Source: a bacterium HR28 (GTDB lineage: Bacteria > Chloroflexota > Chloroflexia > Thermomicrobiales > Thermomicrobiaceae). Taken from it: DNA of 62,862 bases. The notes beneath the pieces are model-generated. The model did no database searches and was not told the DNA's origin. It saw only the letters and a program-made list of their open reading frames with translations. The stretch spans positions 1-62,862 of the forward strand of contig BEIE01000007.1 of NCBI GenBank assembly GCA_002898255.1, given 5' to 3'. Shown here piece after piece: positions 54,472 through 62,862 of this stretch (the stretch's first letter is position 1; the number at the start of each line of letters is the position of its first letter). A program made the position numbers and the translations under genes.

Positions 54472-54846
54472 TCAGAACTGCAAGCCCGCAGCGCGCGCTC
54501 CCTCAGCGAGCGCCTTCACCCGACCGTGGTATTTGTACCCACCACGGTCGAAGACAACCTTCGTGATTCCCTTCGAGAGCGCACGCTCTCCAATAACCTG
54601 GCCGACAACACGTGCCTCCTCCACCTTCGGGTGCGGCTCCGGAAACCGTTCCCGCACCTCCCGCTCCAGCGTTGAGGCAGCGACCAGGGTATGACCACGC
54701 GTATCGTCAATAATCTGAGCATAAATGTGTTTGTTGCTTCGGAACACATTGAGACGCGGCCGCTCTGGAGTGCCGAAGACCTTTGCTCGCACCCGCAGAT
54801 GCCGGCGCTTCCGCGGCGATAGTTGCCGCTTGAACTGGAACCCCAT
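54472..54846 (-). CDS. rplR: Ribosomal protein uL18
   Basis: 124 residues: [70 protein letters not shown]. Binds 5S rRNA. A 78-base gap, empty of genes, separates it from rplF. Confidence 0.96.
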   Translation of the reverse strand: MGFQFKRQLSPRKRRHLRVRAKVFGTPERPRLNVFRSNKHIYAQIIDDTRGHTLVAASTLEREVRERFPEPHPKVEEARVVGQVIGERALSKGITKVVFDRGGYKYHGRVKALAEGARAAGLQF

Positions 54847-54924
54847 TCGCTCCCTCCATCGATTCCATGACCGCTCGATCCTCGTCGGCAGACGTTTCCG
54901 AGCGGTAGCCTGCTCTGAGGTTCG

Positions 54925-55476
54925 TTACTTCTTGCCCTTTGTCTTACCCGTCTTACCGGCCTTACGGCGGATCACCTCACCCGCGTACCGAATTCCCTTC
55001 CCCTGGTACGGTTCCGGTGGGCGAACACGCCGGATCTGTGCAGCAACCTCACCTACCAGCTGCTTGTCAATCCCGACAACGCTGATGCGAGTCGGCGATT
55101 CAACGATGAAGCTAATACCAGGGGGAGGATCAATTCGCACCGGGTGCGAATACCCAACGTTGAGGACGAGCGTCTTGCCTTCCAGCGCTGCACGGTACCC
55201 AACCCCATGAATCTCGAGATCCTTGCGGAATCCCTCAGTAACTCCTTGGACCATATTCGCAATCAGGGTTCGGTACAGTCCATGCAGCTGCTTGAAGAAA
55301 CGCTCGTCGGAAGGGCGCTGGACCTGAATCACCCCATCCACTCGCTGGACGATCATCTTCGGGTGAACTTTCAGTTCTAGCTGCCCCTTGGGGCCACGGA
55401 CACGGACGAGTCCGTCCGCAATCTGGACGTCCACCCCAGCCGGAATGGGAATTGGGCGCTTGCCGATACGCGACAT
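54925..55476 (-). CDS. rplF: Ribosomal protein uL6
   Basis: The ATG at 55476 ([15 protein letters not shown]) gives 183 residues: two RNA-binding repeats, [10 protein letters not shown] and the C-terminal [30 protein letters not shown]. The longer open frame upstream has no support. Confidence 0.96.
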   Translation of the reverse strand: MSRIGKRPIPIPAGVDVQIADGLVRVRGPKGQLELKVHPKMIVQRVDGVIQVQRPSDERFFKQLHGLYRTLIANMVQGVTEGFRKDLEIHGVGYRAALEGKTLVLNVGYSHPVRIDPPPGISFIVESPTRISVVGIDKQLVGEVAAQIRRVRPPEPYQGKGIRYAGEVIRRKAGKTGKTKGKK

Positions 55477-55492
55477 CTGCGGCCTCCTGCAC

Positions 55493-55891
55493 TTAGAACA
55501 CGGTACAGATGACCTCACCGCCGATGCCACGACGACGCGCCTCGGCGTCGGTCATCACCCCCTGCGAGGTTGTCAGGATGGCGATGCCAAGGCCCCCTTT
55601 CACCCGCGGAATCTCGTCCTTCCCCACATAAATCCGCAGTCCGGGCTTCGAGACGCGTTTGATCTCCCGGATCGCATGCCGTTTATCAGGGGTGTACTTC
55701 AAACGGATCCGCAGGATCGGCCGTGGCTCAGCCGGTTCGACAGTATAGTCAGTGATGTACCCCTCTTCTTTGAGAATTCGCGCGATTTCCACCAGCATCT
55801 TCGATGCCGGCATGGTCGCTTCTGCTTTGCGTCCCATCCCGGCATTCCGGATACGCGTCAACATGTCTCCGATCGGATCGGTGATCGTCAT
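55493..55891 (-). CDS. rpsH: Ribosomal protein uS8
   Basis: ATG 55891 with GAGGG upstream; 132 residues: [72 protein letters not shown]. Central-domain 16S rRNA binder. Confidence 0.96.
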   Translation of the reverse strand: MTITDPIGDMLTRIRNAGMGRKAEATMPASKMLVEIARILKEEGYITDYTVEPAEPRPILRIRLKYTPDKRHAIREIKRVSKPGLRIYVGKDEIPRVKGGLGIAILTTSQGVMTDAEARRRGIGGEVICTVF

Positions 55892-55926
55892 TGCCCTCAC
55901 GCCCCGCTCTCCAAGCGCCGCACCAC

Positions 55927-56112
55927 TCACCAGCTCGCCTTCTTCACTCCCGGCAGCTTCCCCATTGAAGCCAACTGCCGGAAGCAGATCCGACACAGCC
56001 CAAACTTCCTCATATAGGCACGCGGCCGACCACACAGTTTGCAGCGGTTCCGGTGCCGTACTGCGTATTTCGGCGGCTTGAGTGATGCGACAATCTTCGC
56101 CTTTCGCGCCAT
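55927..56112 (-). CDS. rpsN: Ribosomal protein uS14, zinc-binding type (rpsZ)
   Basis: 61 residues from ATG 56112: [21 protein letters not shown], then zinc ligands [25 protein letters not shown] (C-x2-C-x12-C-x2-C) and the end [11 protein letters not shown]. Confidence 0.96.
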   Translation of the reverse strand: MARKAKIVASLKPPKYAVRHRNRCKLCGRPRAYMRKFGLCRICFRQLASMGKLPGVKKASW

Positions 56113-56131
56113 CGCTCTTCTTCGCTCCCCG

Positions 56132-56698
56132 TTAGTCTCGGAACGGCATACCCAGCAGCTCAAGAAGCCGCCGGGCCTCGACGTCCGTGCGGGCCGTCGT
56201 CACAATCGTCACCTCAAGGCCACGCACTTTATCGATCTTATCGTAATCAACCTCAGGGAACACGAGTTGCTCACGCAATCCAATCGTGTAGTTTCCACGG
56301 CCGTCAAACGATTTCGTCGACACGCCACGGAAGTCACGGATGCGAGGCAAGGCAATCGAGATCAGACGGTCCAGGAAATCCCACATGCGATTGCCGCGTA
56401 GCGTCACCATAACGCCGATCGGCATCCCCTTGCGCAAGCGGAATGCCGCGATCGACTTCCGTGCTCGTGTCACGACCGGCCTTTGACCACTAATCGCCGC
56501 AAGATCGTTCATCGCGTGATCAATGGCCTTGGGATTCGAAACCGCTTCACCCAGGCCAATGTTCAAGACAATTTTTTCCAGTCGCGGCACCGCAAAACGG
56601 TGCGGATACCCAAACTCTTCCATCAGTTTGGGTACGACTTCTTCGCGGTACAACCGCTTCAAGCGCGGTTCCACGCGTTCGTGTACTTCGGTCGCCAT
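56132..56698 (-). CDS. rplE: Ribosomal protein uL5
   Basis: 188 residues: [49 protein letters not shown]-type [27 protein letters not shown], and [15 protein letters not shown] at the end. Binds 5S rRNA and the P-site tRNA. Confidence 0.96.
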   Translation of the reverse strand: MATEVHERVEPRLKRLYREEVVPKLMEEFGYPHRFAVPRLEKIVLNIGLGEAVSNPKAIDHAMNDLAAISGQRPVVTRARKSIAAFRLRKGMPIGVMVTLRGNRMWDFLDRLISIALPRIRDFRGVSTKSFDGRGNYTIGLREQLVFPEVDYDKIDKVRGLEVTIVTTARTDVEARRLLELLGMPFRD

Positions 56699-56710
56699 TG
56701 TTCACTCGCC

Positions 56711-57055
56711 TCACTTCGCTCGCCGATGCGCCGTCGGCTTCTCGATCGTCTGCTGGCACTTCTTGCAATAACGAACCTTTTCACCGCTCTCTGTAAAGCG
56801 GAACCCCACCCGCGTCGGTTTACCACAGTGCGGGCAAATAAGCATGACCTTCGAGACGTGAATTGGAGCTTCCATTTCGATGATGCCCGCTTGCCGCACG
56901 CCCGGAATCGCACGTTGGTGGCGTTTTACAATGTTGACACCTTCGACGATCACGCGATCTTCGCGCGGCAAGTTTTGACGGACGCGCCCACGCGCCCCCT
57001 TGTCTTTGCCGCGAATGACGATAACCTCGTCGCCTGTGACGATCTTCTCCGCCAT
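56711..57055 (-). CDS. rplX: Ribosomal protein uL24 with zinc ribbon
   Basis: ATG 57055 with GAGGGG 8 bases upstream is preferred to GTG 57064. 114 residues: KOW core GDEVIVIRGKDKGARGRV, VEGVNIVKRH, then a CxxC...CxxC zinc ribbon (ICPHCGKPTRVGF...YCKKC) as in many thermophiles and Chloroflexota. An early 23S assembly protein. Confidence 0.95.
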   Translation of the reverse strand: MAEKIVTGDEVIVIRGKDKGARGRVRQNLPREDRVIVEGVNIVKRHQRAIPGVRQAGIIEMEAPIHVSKVMLICPHCGKPTRVGFRFTESGEKVRYCKKCQQTIEKPTAHRRAK

Positions 57056-57067
57056 GTCCGGCACCCC

Positions 57068-57436
57068 TCACAATACTTCCGGGGCTAGCGAGATGATGCG
57101 CATGTACTGCTTGTCCCGGAGCTCCCGTGCTACTGGGCCGAAGATACGGGTGCCTCGTGGCTGGCCCTGGGGAGTTACAAGGACGGCCGCGTTATCATCA
57201 AACTTGATGTACGACCCATCCTTGCGCCGGTACTCCTTTTTCGTGCGGACGATGACCGCATAGACGACATCGCCCTTCTTCACCGACGCGTTCGGCTCGG
57301 CCTTCTTGACCGAGGCGACAATCAAATCCCCTACCGACCCGTAGCGACGCTTGGAGCCCCCGAGGACGCGAATACACATGATTTCCTTCGCGCCTGTATT
57401 GTCCGCTACAACCAGTTTCGAGAGCGGTTGGATCAT
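57068..57436 (-). CDS. rplN: Ribosomal protein uL14
   Basis: 122 residues: [95 protein letters not shown]. Docking site of RsfS, which is encoded at 34959. The start overlaps the rpsQ stop by 4 bases. Confidence 0.97.
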   Translation of the reverse strand: MIQPLSKLVVADNTGAKEIMCIRVLGGSKRRYGSVGDLIVASVKKAEPNASVKKGDVVYAVIVRTKKEYRRKDGSYIKFDDNAAVLVTPQGQPRGTRIFGPVARELRDKQYMRIISLAPEVL

Positions 57437-57795
57437 TGCTCGACCTCACCCTCTCGTTCGCGTGCTTCGCGTTCCTCGATTAGCTCCGCCTGTACCTCTG
57501 GCGTCGCGCGCTCGAGAATCTTGCGCACGATCCAGCGCTTCATTTTGCTCAGCGGCCGGGTTTCTTCGATGAGCACCAGATCCCCGATCCGGCAAAGGTT
57601 ATGCTCGTCGTGCGCGTAAAACTTGCTCGTGCGGCGAATCGTCTTCTTGTACAGTGGGTGGCGCCGCCAATAGTCAACCGCCACCACCACCGTCTTATCC
57701 ATTTTATCCGAAACGACGCGCCCAACCTTCGTAAGCCGTCGTTTCGGCTTCTGGATCGATACTTGCCCCTGTGATTCCCTACCGCGCTCCTCCAC
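57433..57795 (-). CDS. rpsQ: Ribosomal protein uS17, extended
   Basis: 120 residues, longer than the usual 80-90. Core: [63 protein letters not shown]. There are ~15 extra N-terminal residues and a ~30-residue Glu-rich C-terminal tail. Confidence 0.95.
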   Translation of the reverse strand: MEERGRESQGQVSIQKPKRRLTKVGRVVSDKMDKTVVVAVDYWRRHPLYKKTIRRTSKFYAHDEHNLCRIGDLVLIEETRPLSKMKRWIVRKILERATPEVQAELIEEREAREREGEVEQ

Positions 57796-57801
57796 CCGTC
57801 A

Positions 57802-58086
57802 TCACCCCTTTCGCTGTTGCAGCTCGAGCTGCTTCCGGCGCTTCCGTTCCCGCCGCGTGAGCTTCGGCGGGGGAAGCAGGCCCTGTTCGGCCAAACGTGC
57901 TCGCTCTCGCTCAGTGAGGATCGTCAAGATCCGTGCGATATCCTTCCGCGCCTTCCGGATCGCCGAGGTATCCTTGAGCTGCCCCAGTGCGGCAGCGAAG
58001 CGGAGATCGCGGACCTCATTCCGGAGCTCCTCCAGCTTCTGCCGCAACTGGTCATCTGTCATCGCTCGCAGTTCAGCGGGCTTCAT
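57802..58086 (-). CDS. rpmC: Ribosomal protein uL29, extended
   Basis: ATG 58086 overlaps the rplP stop (ATGA). 94 residues against ~65 in most bacteria: [37 protein letters not shown] core and [18 protein letters not shown], then a ~28-residue Lys/Arg/Gln-rich C-terminal tail. Lies near the peptide exit tunnel. Confidence 0.95.
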   Translation of the reverse strand: MKPAELRAMTDDQLRQKLEELRNEVRDLRFAAALGQLKDTSAIRKARKDIARILTILTERERARLAEQGLLPPPKLTRRERKRRKQLELQQRKG

Positions 58087-58523
58087 TCCGCTTCCTCCTC
58101 GGCCATCTCGCCTGGACGCTCGCGCTTCACAATGCGGCAGCGACACGGCAGCTTGTGGATGGCACGAGTGAGCGCCTCTACGGCGAGCTCCTCGCGTACG
58201 CCGGCCAGTTCGAAGAGAATCCGGCCCGGCTTCACCACGTCCATCCAATATTCCGGATTCCCCTTGCCGCTTCCCATGCGCGTTTCAGCCGGCTTCTTGG
58301 TGACCGGCTTGTCAGGGAAGATCCGGATCCACACCTTTCCACCACGCCGGACCGCGTTTGTGATCGCTCGACGTGCTGCCTCAATCTGCTGCGCGGTCAC
58401 CCAGGCCGGCTCAAGTGCCTGGATCCCATATTCGCCAAAGGCGAGCGTGTTGCCTCGCCAGGCGATCCCTTTCGTTCGGTAGCGGTGCTGCTTGCGATGC
58501 TGCACACGTCGTGGCATCAACAT
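58083..58523 (-). CDS. rplP: Ribosomal protein uL16
   Basis: ATG 58523 ([16 protein letters not shown]) gives 146 residues: [75 protein letters not shown] in blocks. Organises the A site of the 50S subunit. An acidic C-terminal tail is present. Confidence 0.96.
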   Translation of the reverse strand: MLMPRRVQHRKQHRYRTKGIAWRGNTLAFGEYGIQALEPAWVTAQQIEAARRAITNAVRRGGKVWIRIFPDKPVTKKPAETRMGSGKGNPEYWMDVVKPGRILFELAGVREELAVEALTRAIHKLPCRCRIVKRERPGEMAEEEAE

Positions 58524-58539
58524 CTCTGTGCCCCTCGTC

Positions 58540-59214
58540 TTACTCAGCTGAGACGGTAGCAGGCGCGACCTTCGGCTGCGCCTCGGGCAGGACATCTCCG
58601 TGGTAGATCCACACCTTCACGCCGATCTGCCCGTAGATCGTGGGCGCATGCACCACCGCATAGTCGATATTGGCGCGAATCGTGTTGAGTGGCACGCGCC
58701 CTACCATCTCCCATACCATGCGCTTCATTTCAGCGCCACCCAGGCGTCCTTTGACTCGGATCTTGACGCCCTTTGCCCCCGCTCGCATTGCGGCTGCTGC
58801 CGCATGCTTCATCGCTCGGCGATAAGAGACGCGCCGCGTGATCTGCTCCGCAATACTTTCAGCGACAAGGCGAGCGTCGAGCTCCGGTTTGCGGATCTCC
58901 TGGATGTTCAAGTGCACCTTCTTTCCGATGCGCGCCTCCAGGAGCTGGCGCAGTCGCTCGACATTGGCGCCTTGCTTGCCAATCACCACGCCAGGCTTCG
59001 CGGTGTGGATCGTAACATCGACCCGGTTCACCGCGCGTTGAATCTCGATACGCGAGATTCCAGCTCGCGGCAGCTCCCGGTGAATCAGTTCACGAATGTC
59101 CAGATCCTCGTGCAACTGCTCCCGGTACTGCCGATCTTTCTCGGCAAACCACTTCGATTCCCAGTCGTGAACGATCCCCAACCGAAAGCCGATCGGATTA
59201 ACTTTCCTACCCAC
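58540..59214 (-). CDS. rpsC: Ribosomal protein uS3
   Basis: 224 residues: [13 protein letters not shown] start, KH domain with [18 protein letters not shown], and the C-terminal [21 protein letters not shown] and [17 protein letters not shown]. mRNA entry-site helicase component. Start overlaps the rplV end by 8 bases. Confidence 0.97.
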   Translation of the reverse strand: MGRKVNPIGFRLGIVHDWESKWFAEKDRQYREQLHEDLDIRELIHRELPRAGISRIEIQRAVNRVDVTIHTAKPGVVIGKQGANVERLRQLLEARIGKKVHLNIQEIRKPELDARLVAESIAEQITRRVSYRRAMKHAAAAAMRAGAKGVKIRVKGRLGGAEMKRMVWEMVGRVPLNTIRANIDYAVVHAPTIYGQIGVKVWIYHGDVLPEAQPKVAPATVSAE

Positions 59215-59563
59215 GCGGCGCTCCCTTCTCCGGCAACTCGTCGAGAATGACCGTGATGTGCGAGGTGCGGCGCCACTTGCGCCCGACCCGACCGCGCGCG
59301 TGGGGCTGCCAGCGCTTGTAGCGCGGCCCCTCGTCGACGTAGATCCGCTTCACGTAGAGCCGCTCCGGATCCAGATCATAGTTATGCTCTGCGTTCGCCG
59401 CCGCAGATCGAAGCAATTTCAGGGCAATCGGTGCAGTTTTCTGCGGCAGCACCTGCAAGATGGCCAGCGCCTCTTGGAGCGGCTTACCGCGGATCACATC
59501 GATGACCATCCGCGCTTTTTTCGGCGAGACCCGGACCTCTCGCACCTTCGCTCGGACTTCCAT
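59207..59563 (-). CDS. rplV: Ribosomal protein uL22
   Basis: 118 residues: [62 protein letters not shown] in blocks, [31 protein letters not shown]. The hairpin loop lines the exit tunnel. Confidence 0.96.
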   Translation of the reverse strand: MEVRAKVREVRVSPKKARMVIDVIRGKPLQEALAILQVLPQKTAPIALKLLRSAAANAEHNYDLDPERLYVKRIYVDEGPRYKRWQPHARGRVGRKWRRTSHITVILDELPEKGAPRG

Positions 59564-59578
59564 CGCTCGCTCCCTCCG

Positions 59579-59863
59579 TCAGCGTCGCCGGGTCGTCCGC
59601 TCAGCATCCTTGCCATGCCCGCGATAGGTCCGGGTCGGTGCAAACTCACCGAGTCGATGACCGACCATCTGCTCGGTGATGTAGATCGGCACATGCCGCC
59701 GACCGTCGTGAACCGCAATGGTATGACCGACCATCTCGGGGAAAATGGTGCAATCGCGAGCCCATGTTCGGATGACCCGGCGTTCCCCCGTCCGGTTCAG
59801 TTCGTCAATCTTCTTCTTCAGTTTCGGATCGATGTACGGACCCTTTTTTGACGATCGTCCCAT
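59579..59863 (-). CDS. rpsS: Ribosomal protein uS19
   Basis: 94 residues: [68 protein letters not shown] in blocks. Head of the 30S subunit. Confidence 0.97.
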   Translation of the reverse strand: MGRSSKKGPYIDPKLKKKIDELNRTGERRVIRTWARDCTIFPEMVGHTIAVHDGRRHVPIYITEQMVGHRLGEFAPTRTYRGHGKDAERTTRRR

Positions 59864-59881
59864 TCACGCACCTCCTACCGG

Positions 59882-60709
59882 CTAGGCCTCGTAGCGCCGC
59901 CGGATGATGAAGCGATCGGACTTCTTGTTCCGGCGCGTGCGCTTACCGAGCGCCGGCTTACCCCACGGCGTCTTCGGTGGCATGCCCCGTGGAGCCTTCC
60001 CCTCACCCCCACCGTGCGGGTGGTCACGCGGCGTCATTGCTGAACCACGCACTGCGGGACGCCAACCCATATGCCGCCTGCGTCCCGCCTTGCCGATGCT
60101 CACGTTCTGGTGATCCAGGTTCCCAACCTGCCCGATCGTCGCCATGCAGTCAGCATGCACCATCCGGATCTCACCGGATGGGAGACGCAAGTGGACATAG
60201 TTGTCCACCTTGGCGATCACCTGCGCCACCGCACCGGCAGCGCGCACCAGTTGTCCGCCGCGCCCCGGGTACAGTTCCACATTATGGACTTGAGTACCCA
60301 GCGGAATCTCTCGCAACGGGAGCGCGTTCCCCACCCGGATCGGCGAGCCCGGCCCCGACTGCACCACATCGCCCACTTTCAGGCCCAACGGCGCCAAGAT
60401 ATAGCGCTTTTCCCCATCGGCGTAGTGCAGGAGGGCAATAAACGCCGTCCGGTTGGGGTCGTACTCGATCGCCGCCACCTTCGCGGGGATTCCCCATTTG
60501 TCCCGCCGAAAGTCGATAATGCGGTAGAACCGCTTGTTCCCACCCCCACGATGTCGGGTCGTGATGACCCCGCGATTGTTCCGCCCGGCGTGTTTCTTGA
60601 GCGGCTCTATGAGCGACTTCTCGGGCTCTTCCTTCGTGATCTCCTCATAGGTGAGCACCGACATATTGCGACGCCCGGGCGTCGTTGGTTTGTAAACCTT
60701 GATCGGCAT
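59882..60709 (-). CDS. rplB: Ribosomal protein uL2
   Basis: 275 residues: [85 protein letters not shown] and the peptidyl-transferase-region [20 protein letters not shown] with its conserved His. Confidence 0.97.
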   Translation of the reverse strand: MPIKVYKPTTPGRRNMSVLTYEEITKEEPEKSLIEPLKKHAGRNNRGVITTRHRGGGNKRFYRIIDFRRDKWGIPAKVAAIEYDPNRTAFIALLHYADGEKRYILAPLGLKVGDVVQSGPGSPIRVGNALPLREIPLGTQVHNVELYPGRGGQLVRAAGAVAQVIAKVDNYVHLRLPSGEIRMVHADCMATIGQVGNLDHQNVSIGKAGRRRHMGWRPAVRGSAMTPRDHPHGGGEGKAPRGMPPKTPWGKPALGKRTRRNKKSDRFIIRRRYEA

Positions 60710-60732
60710 CGCCGCACCTCATCTCCGCCGTG

Positions 60733-61041
60733 TCACAGCTGGCTGAAAAGATCGATAGTGTACCCGGGCTCGAGCGTGACAATCGCCTTCTTCCATGAGC
60801 GCTCTCGCCCCACGATCGGCACGCCACCGCGCTTCCGCACGCGTCGGCGAACCTTCCCGCGGACATTCATCGTGTTCACCTTCTTCACCTTCACGTTGAA
60901 TGTCCGCTCGATTGCTTCCTTGATCTGAACCTTATTCGCCTCAGGATGAACCTCGAACATGTACTGGTTCATCTGCATAAGCCGCGTATTCTTTTCGGTT
61001 ATTAGCGGGCGCCGGATGATTTCCTGATACGTGAGTTCCAT
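60733..61041 (-). CDS. rplW: Ribosomal protein uL23
   Basis: 102 residues: IIRRPLITEKNTRLMQMNQYMFEVHPEANKVQIKEAIERTFNVKVKKVNTMNVRGK in blocks, ending ALVTL-type AIVTLEPGYTIDLF. Docking platform at the exit tunnel for SRP and trigger factor. Confidence 0.96.
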   Translation of the reverse strand: MELTYQEIIRRPLITEKNTRLMQMNQYMFEVHPEANKVQIKEAIERTFNVKVKKVNTMNVRGKVRRRVRKRGGVPIVGRERSWKKAIVTLEPGYTIDLFSQL

Positions 61042-61045
61042 ACTC

Positions 61046-61684
61046 TCACACCCCCTCCTGCGCCCACAAGCGATGGATTACATCGATCGCTTCGGGAGTT
61101 AAGATCATCCGCTCGTACTTCAATCCATCCCGGATGTTCATGTTGTGTGCAACGAGCACTTTCACGTCCTCAAGATTCCCAGCTGCGCGTCGCACGTTCT
61201 CCCGACGTTGATCGACCACGATCAACGTCGACCGCGCGTTGGCCAGCGGAAGCCGCTGTAACACGCCCTTCATCACCTTCGTCTTCGGTTCAATCTCATT
61301 CAACCCGCGCACCACGACCAGCTGATTCTCACGCTGCTTCACCGACAGTAATGACCGGATCGCAAGTCGCCGCATCTTCTTGGGCATCTTCTGGCGATAC
61401 GAACGCGGATGCGGTCCCCAAACGACGCCACCGCCCTTCCAATGCGGCGCTCGGATACTCCCCTGTCGTGCGCGTCCGGTTCCCTTCTGTCGCCATGGCT
61501 TTCGCCCACCACCCCGCACCTCGCCGCGCGTCTTGGTGTCGTGGGTTCCCGCGCGCGCATTGGCCAATTGCCGTACCAGGGCCTGGTGCATCACCGGAAT
61601 ATTCGGCGTGATGTTGAAGACCGAGTCAGCCAACTCGATCTGGTCGACCGCTCGCCCTTCAAGATCGTAAACCGGAACCAACAT
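61046..61684 (-). CDS. rplD: Ribosomal protein uL4
   Basis: ATG 61684 (MLVPVYDLEGRAV) with GGAGGG ~10 bases upstream gives 212 residues; a frame start at 61705 overlaps the rplC stop. Core: RAGTHDTKTRGEVRGGGRKPWRQKGTGRARQGSIRAPHWKGGGVV in blocks (tunnel loop), and LVAHNMNIRDGLKYERMILT. Leader-mediated autoregulation of S10 operons by L4 is known in some bacteria; no such leader is visible here. Confidence 0.96.
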   Translation of the reverse strand: MLVPVYDLEGRAVDQIELADSVFNITPNIPVMHQALVRQLANARAGTHDTKTRGEVRGGGRKPWRQKGTGRARQGSIRAPHWKGGGVVWGPHPRSYRQKMPKKMRRLAIRSLLSVKQRENQLVVVRGLNEIEPKTKVMKGVLQRLPLANARSTLIVVDQRRENVRRAAGNLEDVKVLVAHNMNIRDGLKYERMILTPEAIDVIHRLWAQEGV

Positions 61685-61701
61685 TCTTCCCTCTCCCTCC
61701 A

Positions 61702-62346
61702 TCACGCCGTTGCCTTGGCTCGCCGCTGCTTCACGGCATGGCGAACGATGACAAGGCCGTTCGGATGACCTGGCACGGCGCCCCGGACGAGCACGAGGTT
61801 GCGCTGCGGGTCGACCTGCATCACCTTCAGATTCTGTACAGTCACACGCACCGGACCCATCCGGCCAGCCATGCGCTTGCCTTTGTGCACACGCCCAGGA
61901 TCAGTGGTCGGACCGATCGAGCCAGGCGCCCGATGGCGGTCAGACTGTCCGTGCGTCTTTGGGCCCCCGGCGAAACCATGCCGCTTCACCCCGCCCTGGA
62001 AGCCGCGCCCCTTTCGCCATCCAATGACGTCCACCAGCTGCCCAGGTTGGAAGATGCTGCAGTCGACCACTTGGCCAACCTGAAACTGCCCAGGATCATC
62101 GACGCGAACTTCCTTCAGATAGCGGGGTGATGCTCCAGAGGCGCGCAGATGCCCCTGCATGGGCTTATTCTGCCGCTTGCGGTGTCCGAAACCGAGCTGG
62201 ACGGCCTCGTAGCCATCCCGCTCTTTCGTCTTCACTTGAGTCACGACGCACGGGCCGACCTCAAGCACGGTGACGGGAACAGCCCGCCCCGCCTCATCGA
62301 AGATCTGTGTCATGCCGAGTTTTCGGCCCAAGAGTCCCTCGATCAT
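61702..62346 (-). CDS. rplC: Ribosomal protein uL3
   Basis: ATG 62346 with GAGGAG upstream gives 214 residues: [37 protein letters not shown], and [37 protein letters not shown] (methylated-Gln region) in blocks. Second gene of the S10 part. Confidence 0.96.
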   Translation of the reverse strand: MIEGLLGRKLGMTQIFDEAGRAVPVTVLEVGPCVVTQVKTKERDGYEAVQLGFGHRKRQNKPMQGHLRASGASPRYLKEVRVDDPGQFQVGQVVDCSIFQPGQLVDVIGWRKGRGFQGGVKRHGFAGGPKTHGQSDRHRAPGSIGPTTDPGRVHKGKRMAGRMGPVRVTVQNLKVMQVDPQRNLVLVRGAVPGHPNGLVIVRHAVKQRRAKATA

Positions 62347-62434
62347 CGGCTCTCCTCGCTTCTCTGGTGGCTTCAGACACTTATGCGTGTCCACGCCACA
62401 CGATGAGCATGACCAGGAACGCAGGAGACTGCGT

Positions 62435-62752
62435 TCACAGCTTGATTTCGATGTCTACTCCCGCTGGCAATGTCAGCCGCATCAGCGCGCGGATCGTAGA
62501 CGGACTCGGTTCTAGCACGTCAATCAGCCGCTTGTGCGTGCGGATCTCAAAGTGCTCCTGCGAGTCCTTGTCGATGAATGGCGAGCGAATGACCGTGAAC
62601 CGCTCGATCCGCGTCGGCAGCGGGATCGGCCCAGCAACTTTCGCCCCCGTGCTTTCGGCTGTCTCGACAATCTGCCGGGCCGATTGGTCGAGAATCCGGT
62701 GGTCGTGCGACTTCAGGCGTATGCGGATTCGTTGCGTCGGCCGACGAGACAT
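62435..62752 (-). CDS. rpsJ: Ribosomal protein uS10
   Basis: 105 residues: [99 protein letters not shown] in blocks; 30S head protein, also NusE of antitermination. It lies 13 bases after tuf. Confidence 0.97.
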   Translation of the reverse strand: MSRRPTQRIRIRLKSHDHRILDQSARQIVETAESTGAKVAGPIPLPTRIERFTVIRSPFIDKDSQEHFEIRTHKRLIDVLEPSPSTIRALMRLTLPAGVDIEIKL

Positions 62753-62765
62753 AAGCGATCACCCC

Positions 62766-62862
62766 TCACTTGATGATCTTGGTGACGACGCCGGCGCCGA
62801 CGGTCCGGCCGCCCTCACGGATCGCAAAGCGCGACCCTTCCTCCAGCGCCACCGGCTTGTCC
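62766..62862 (-). CDS. tuf: Elongation factor Tu, C-terminal end (truncated by window edge)
   Basis: The last ~31 residues are present, including [20 protein letters not shown] and VTKIIK before the stop: the conserved end of EF-Tu domain 3. The rest lies beyond the right edge. tuf directly upstream of rpsJ is the str-S10 junction. Confidence 0.93.
   Translation of the reverse strand, partial: DKPVALEEGSRFAIREGGRTVGAGVVTKIIK

Overview
The window is a bacterial chromosome segment, GC-rich by eye, most like Thermomicrobia (Chloroflexota; Thermomicrobium or a close relative). Grounds: a LigM-type demethylase, class II B12-dependent NrdJ, a fused AroK-AroB, lipoproteins with Pro/Thr-rich linkers, and one continuous S10-spc-alpha ribosomal supercluster with zinc-ribbon forms of uL24, uS14, uS4 and bL36. 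The taxonomic call is inference; no 16S gene is present.

Region by region. 1-6.3 kb: breakdown of (methoxylated) aromatics: 3' end of a LigM/GcvT-like O-demethylase, an NMT1-type ABC substrate-binding lipoprotein, then a tight operon of DUF6282 amidohydrolase, GalB-like 4-oxalomesaconate hydratase, 4-carboxy-4-hydroxy-2-oxoadipate aldolase and a two-domain VOC extradiol dioxygenase, behind an extended -10 promoter. 6.6-13 kb: a PstS-like/CapA fusion lipoprotein, tRNA-Asp, a divergent SDR / mannonate dehydratase pair, an ATP-grasp ligase and YggX. 13-20.4 kb: a formyltransferase paralogue overlapping tail-to-tail with a leftward set aroKB-mtnA-ahcY-metK-nucleotide-sugar reductase (shikimate pathway plus SAM cycle). 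20.5-24.8 kb: mdh, moeA, an EamA permease and a ROK protein. 25-31.2 kb: a translationally coupled group of a 41-residue protein, an unrecognised 539-residue protein, a HEAT-repeat protein, a FemABX aminoacyltransferase, MurE and a beta-propeller lipoprotein. 31.2-33 kb: about 1.8 kb with no intact protein gene, holding tRNA-Leu and, not obvious from open reading frames, the decayed end of a [NiFe]-hydrogenase locus (large-subunit C-terminus followed by a broken maturation protease), then tRNA-Gly with a near-consensus promoter. 33.3-42 kb: a two-domain polynucleotide kinase/phosphatase, tRNA-Met, rsfS, a 51-residue membrane peptide, a leftward operon HPF - ECF-like sigma - pncB - treT - DksA/TraR-like, then hsp20 and nrdJ. 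42.6-45.3 kb: MBL hydrolase, P1 peptidase and a TIM-barrel isomerase. 45.3-62.9 kb: leftward tuf-to-rpsI ribosomal supercluster including secY, adk, map, infA, rpoA and truA.

Most interesting points: the aromatic operon with unusual active-site residues in its hydratase and dioxygenase; the hydrogenase remnant; the unknown wing-helix-like/HEAT/FemX/MurE group; the hibernation/stress-like HPF-sigma-pncB-treT-DksA operon; and the PstS-CapA fusion. No CRISPR array, insertion sequence or prophage was seen.
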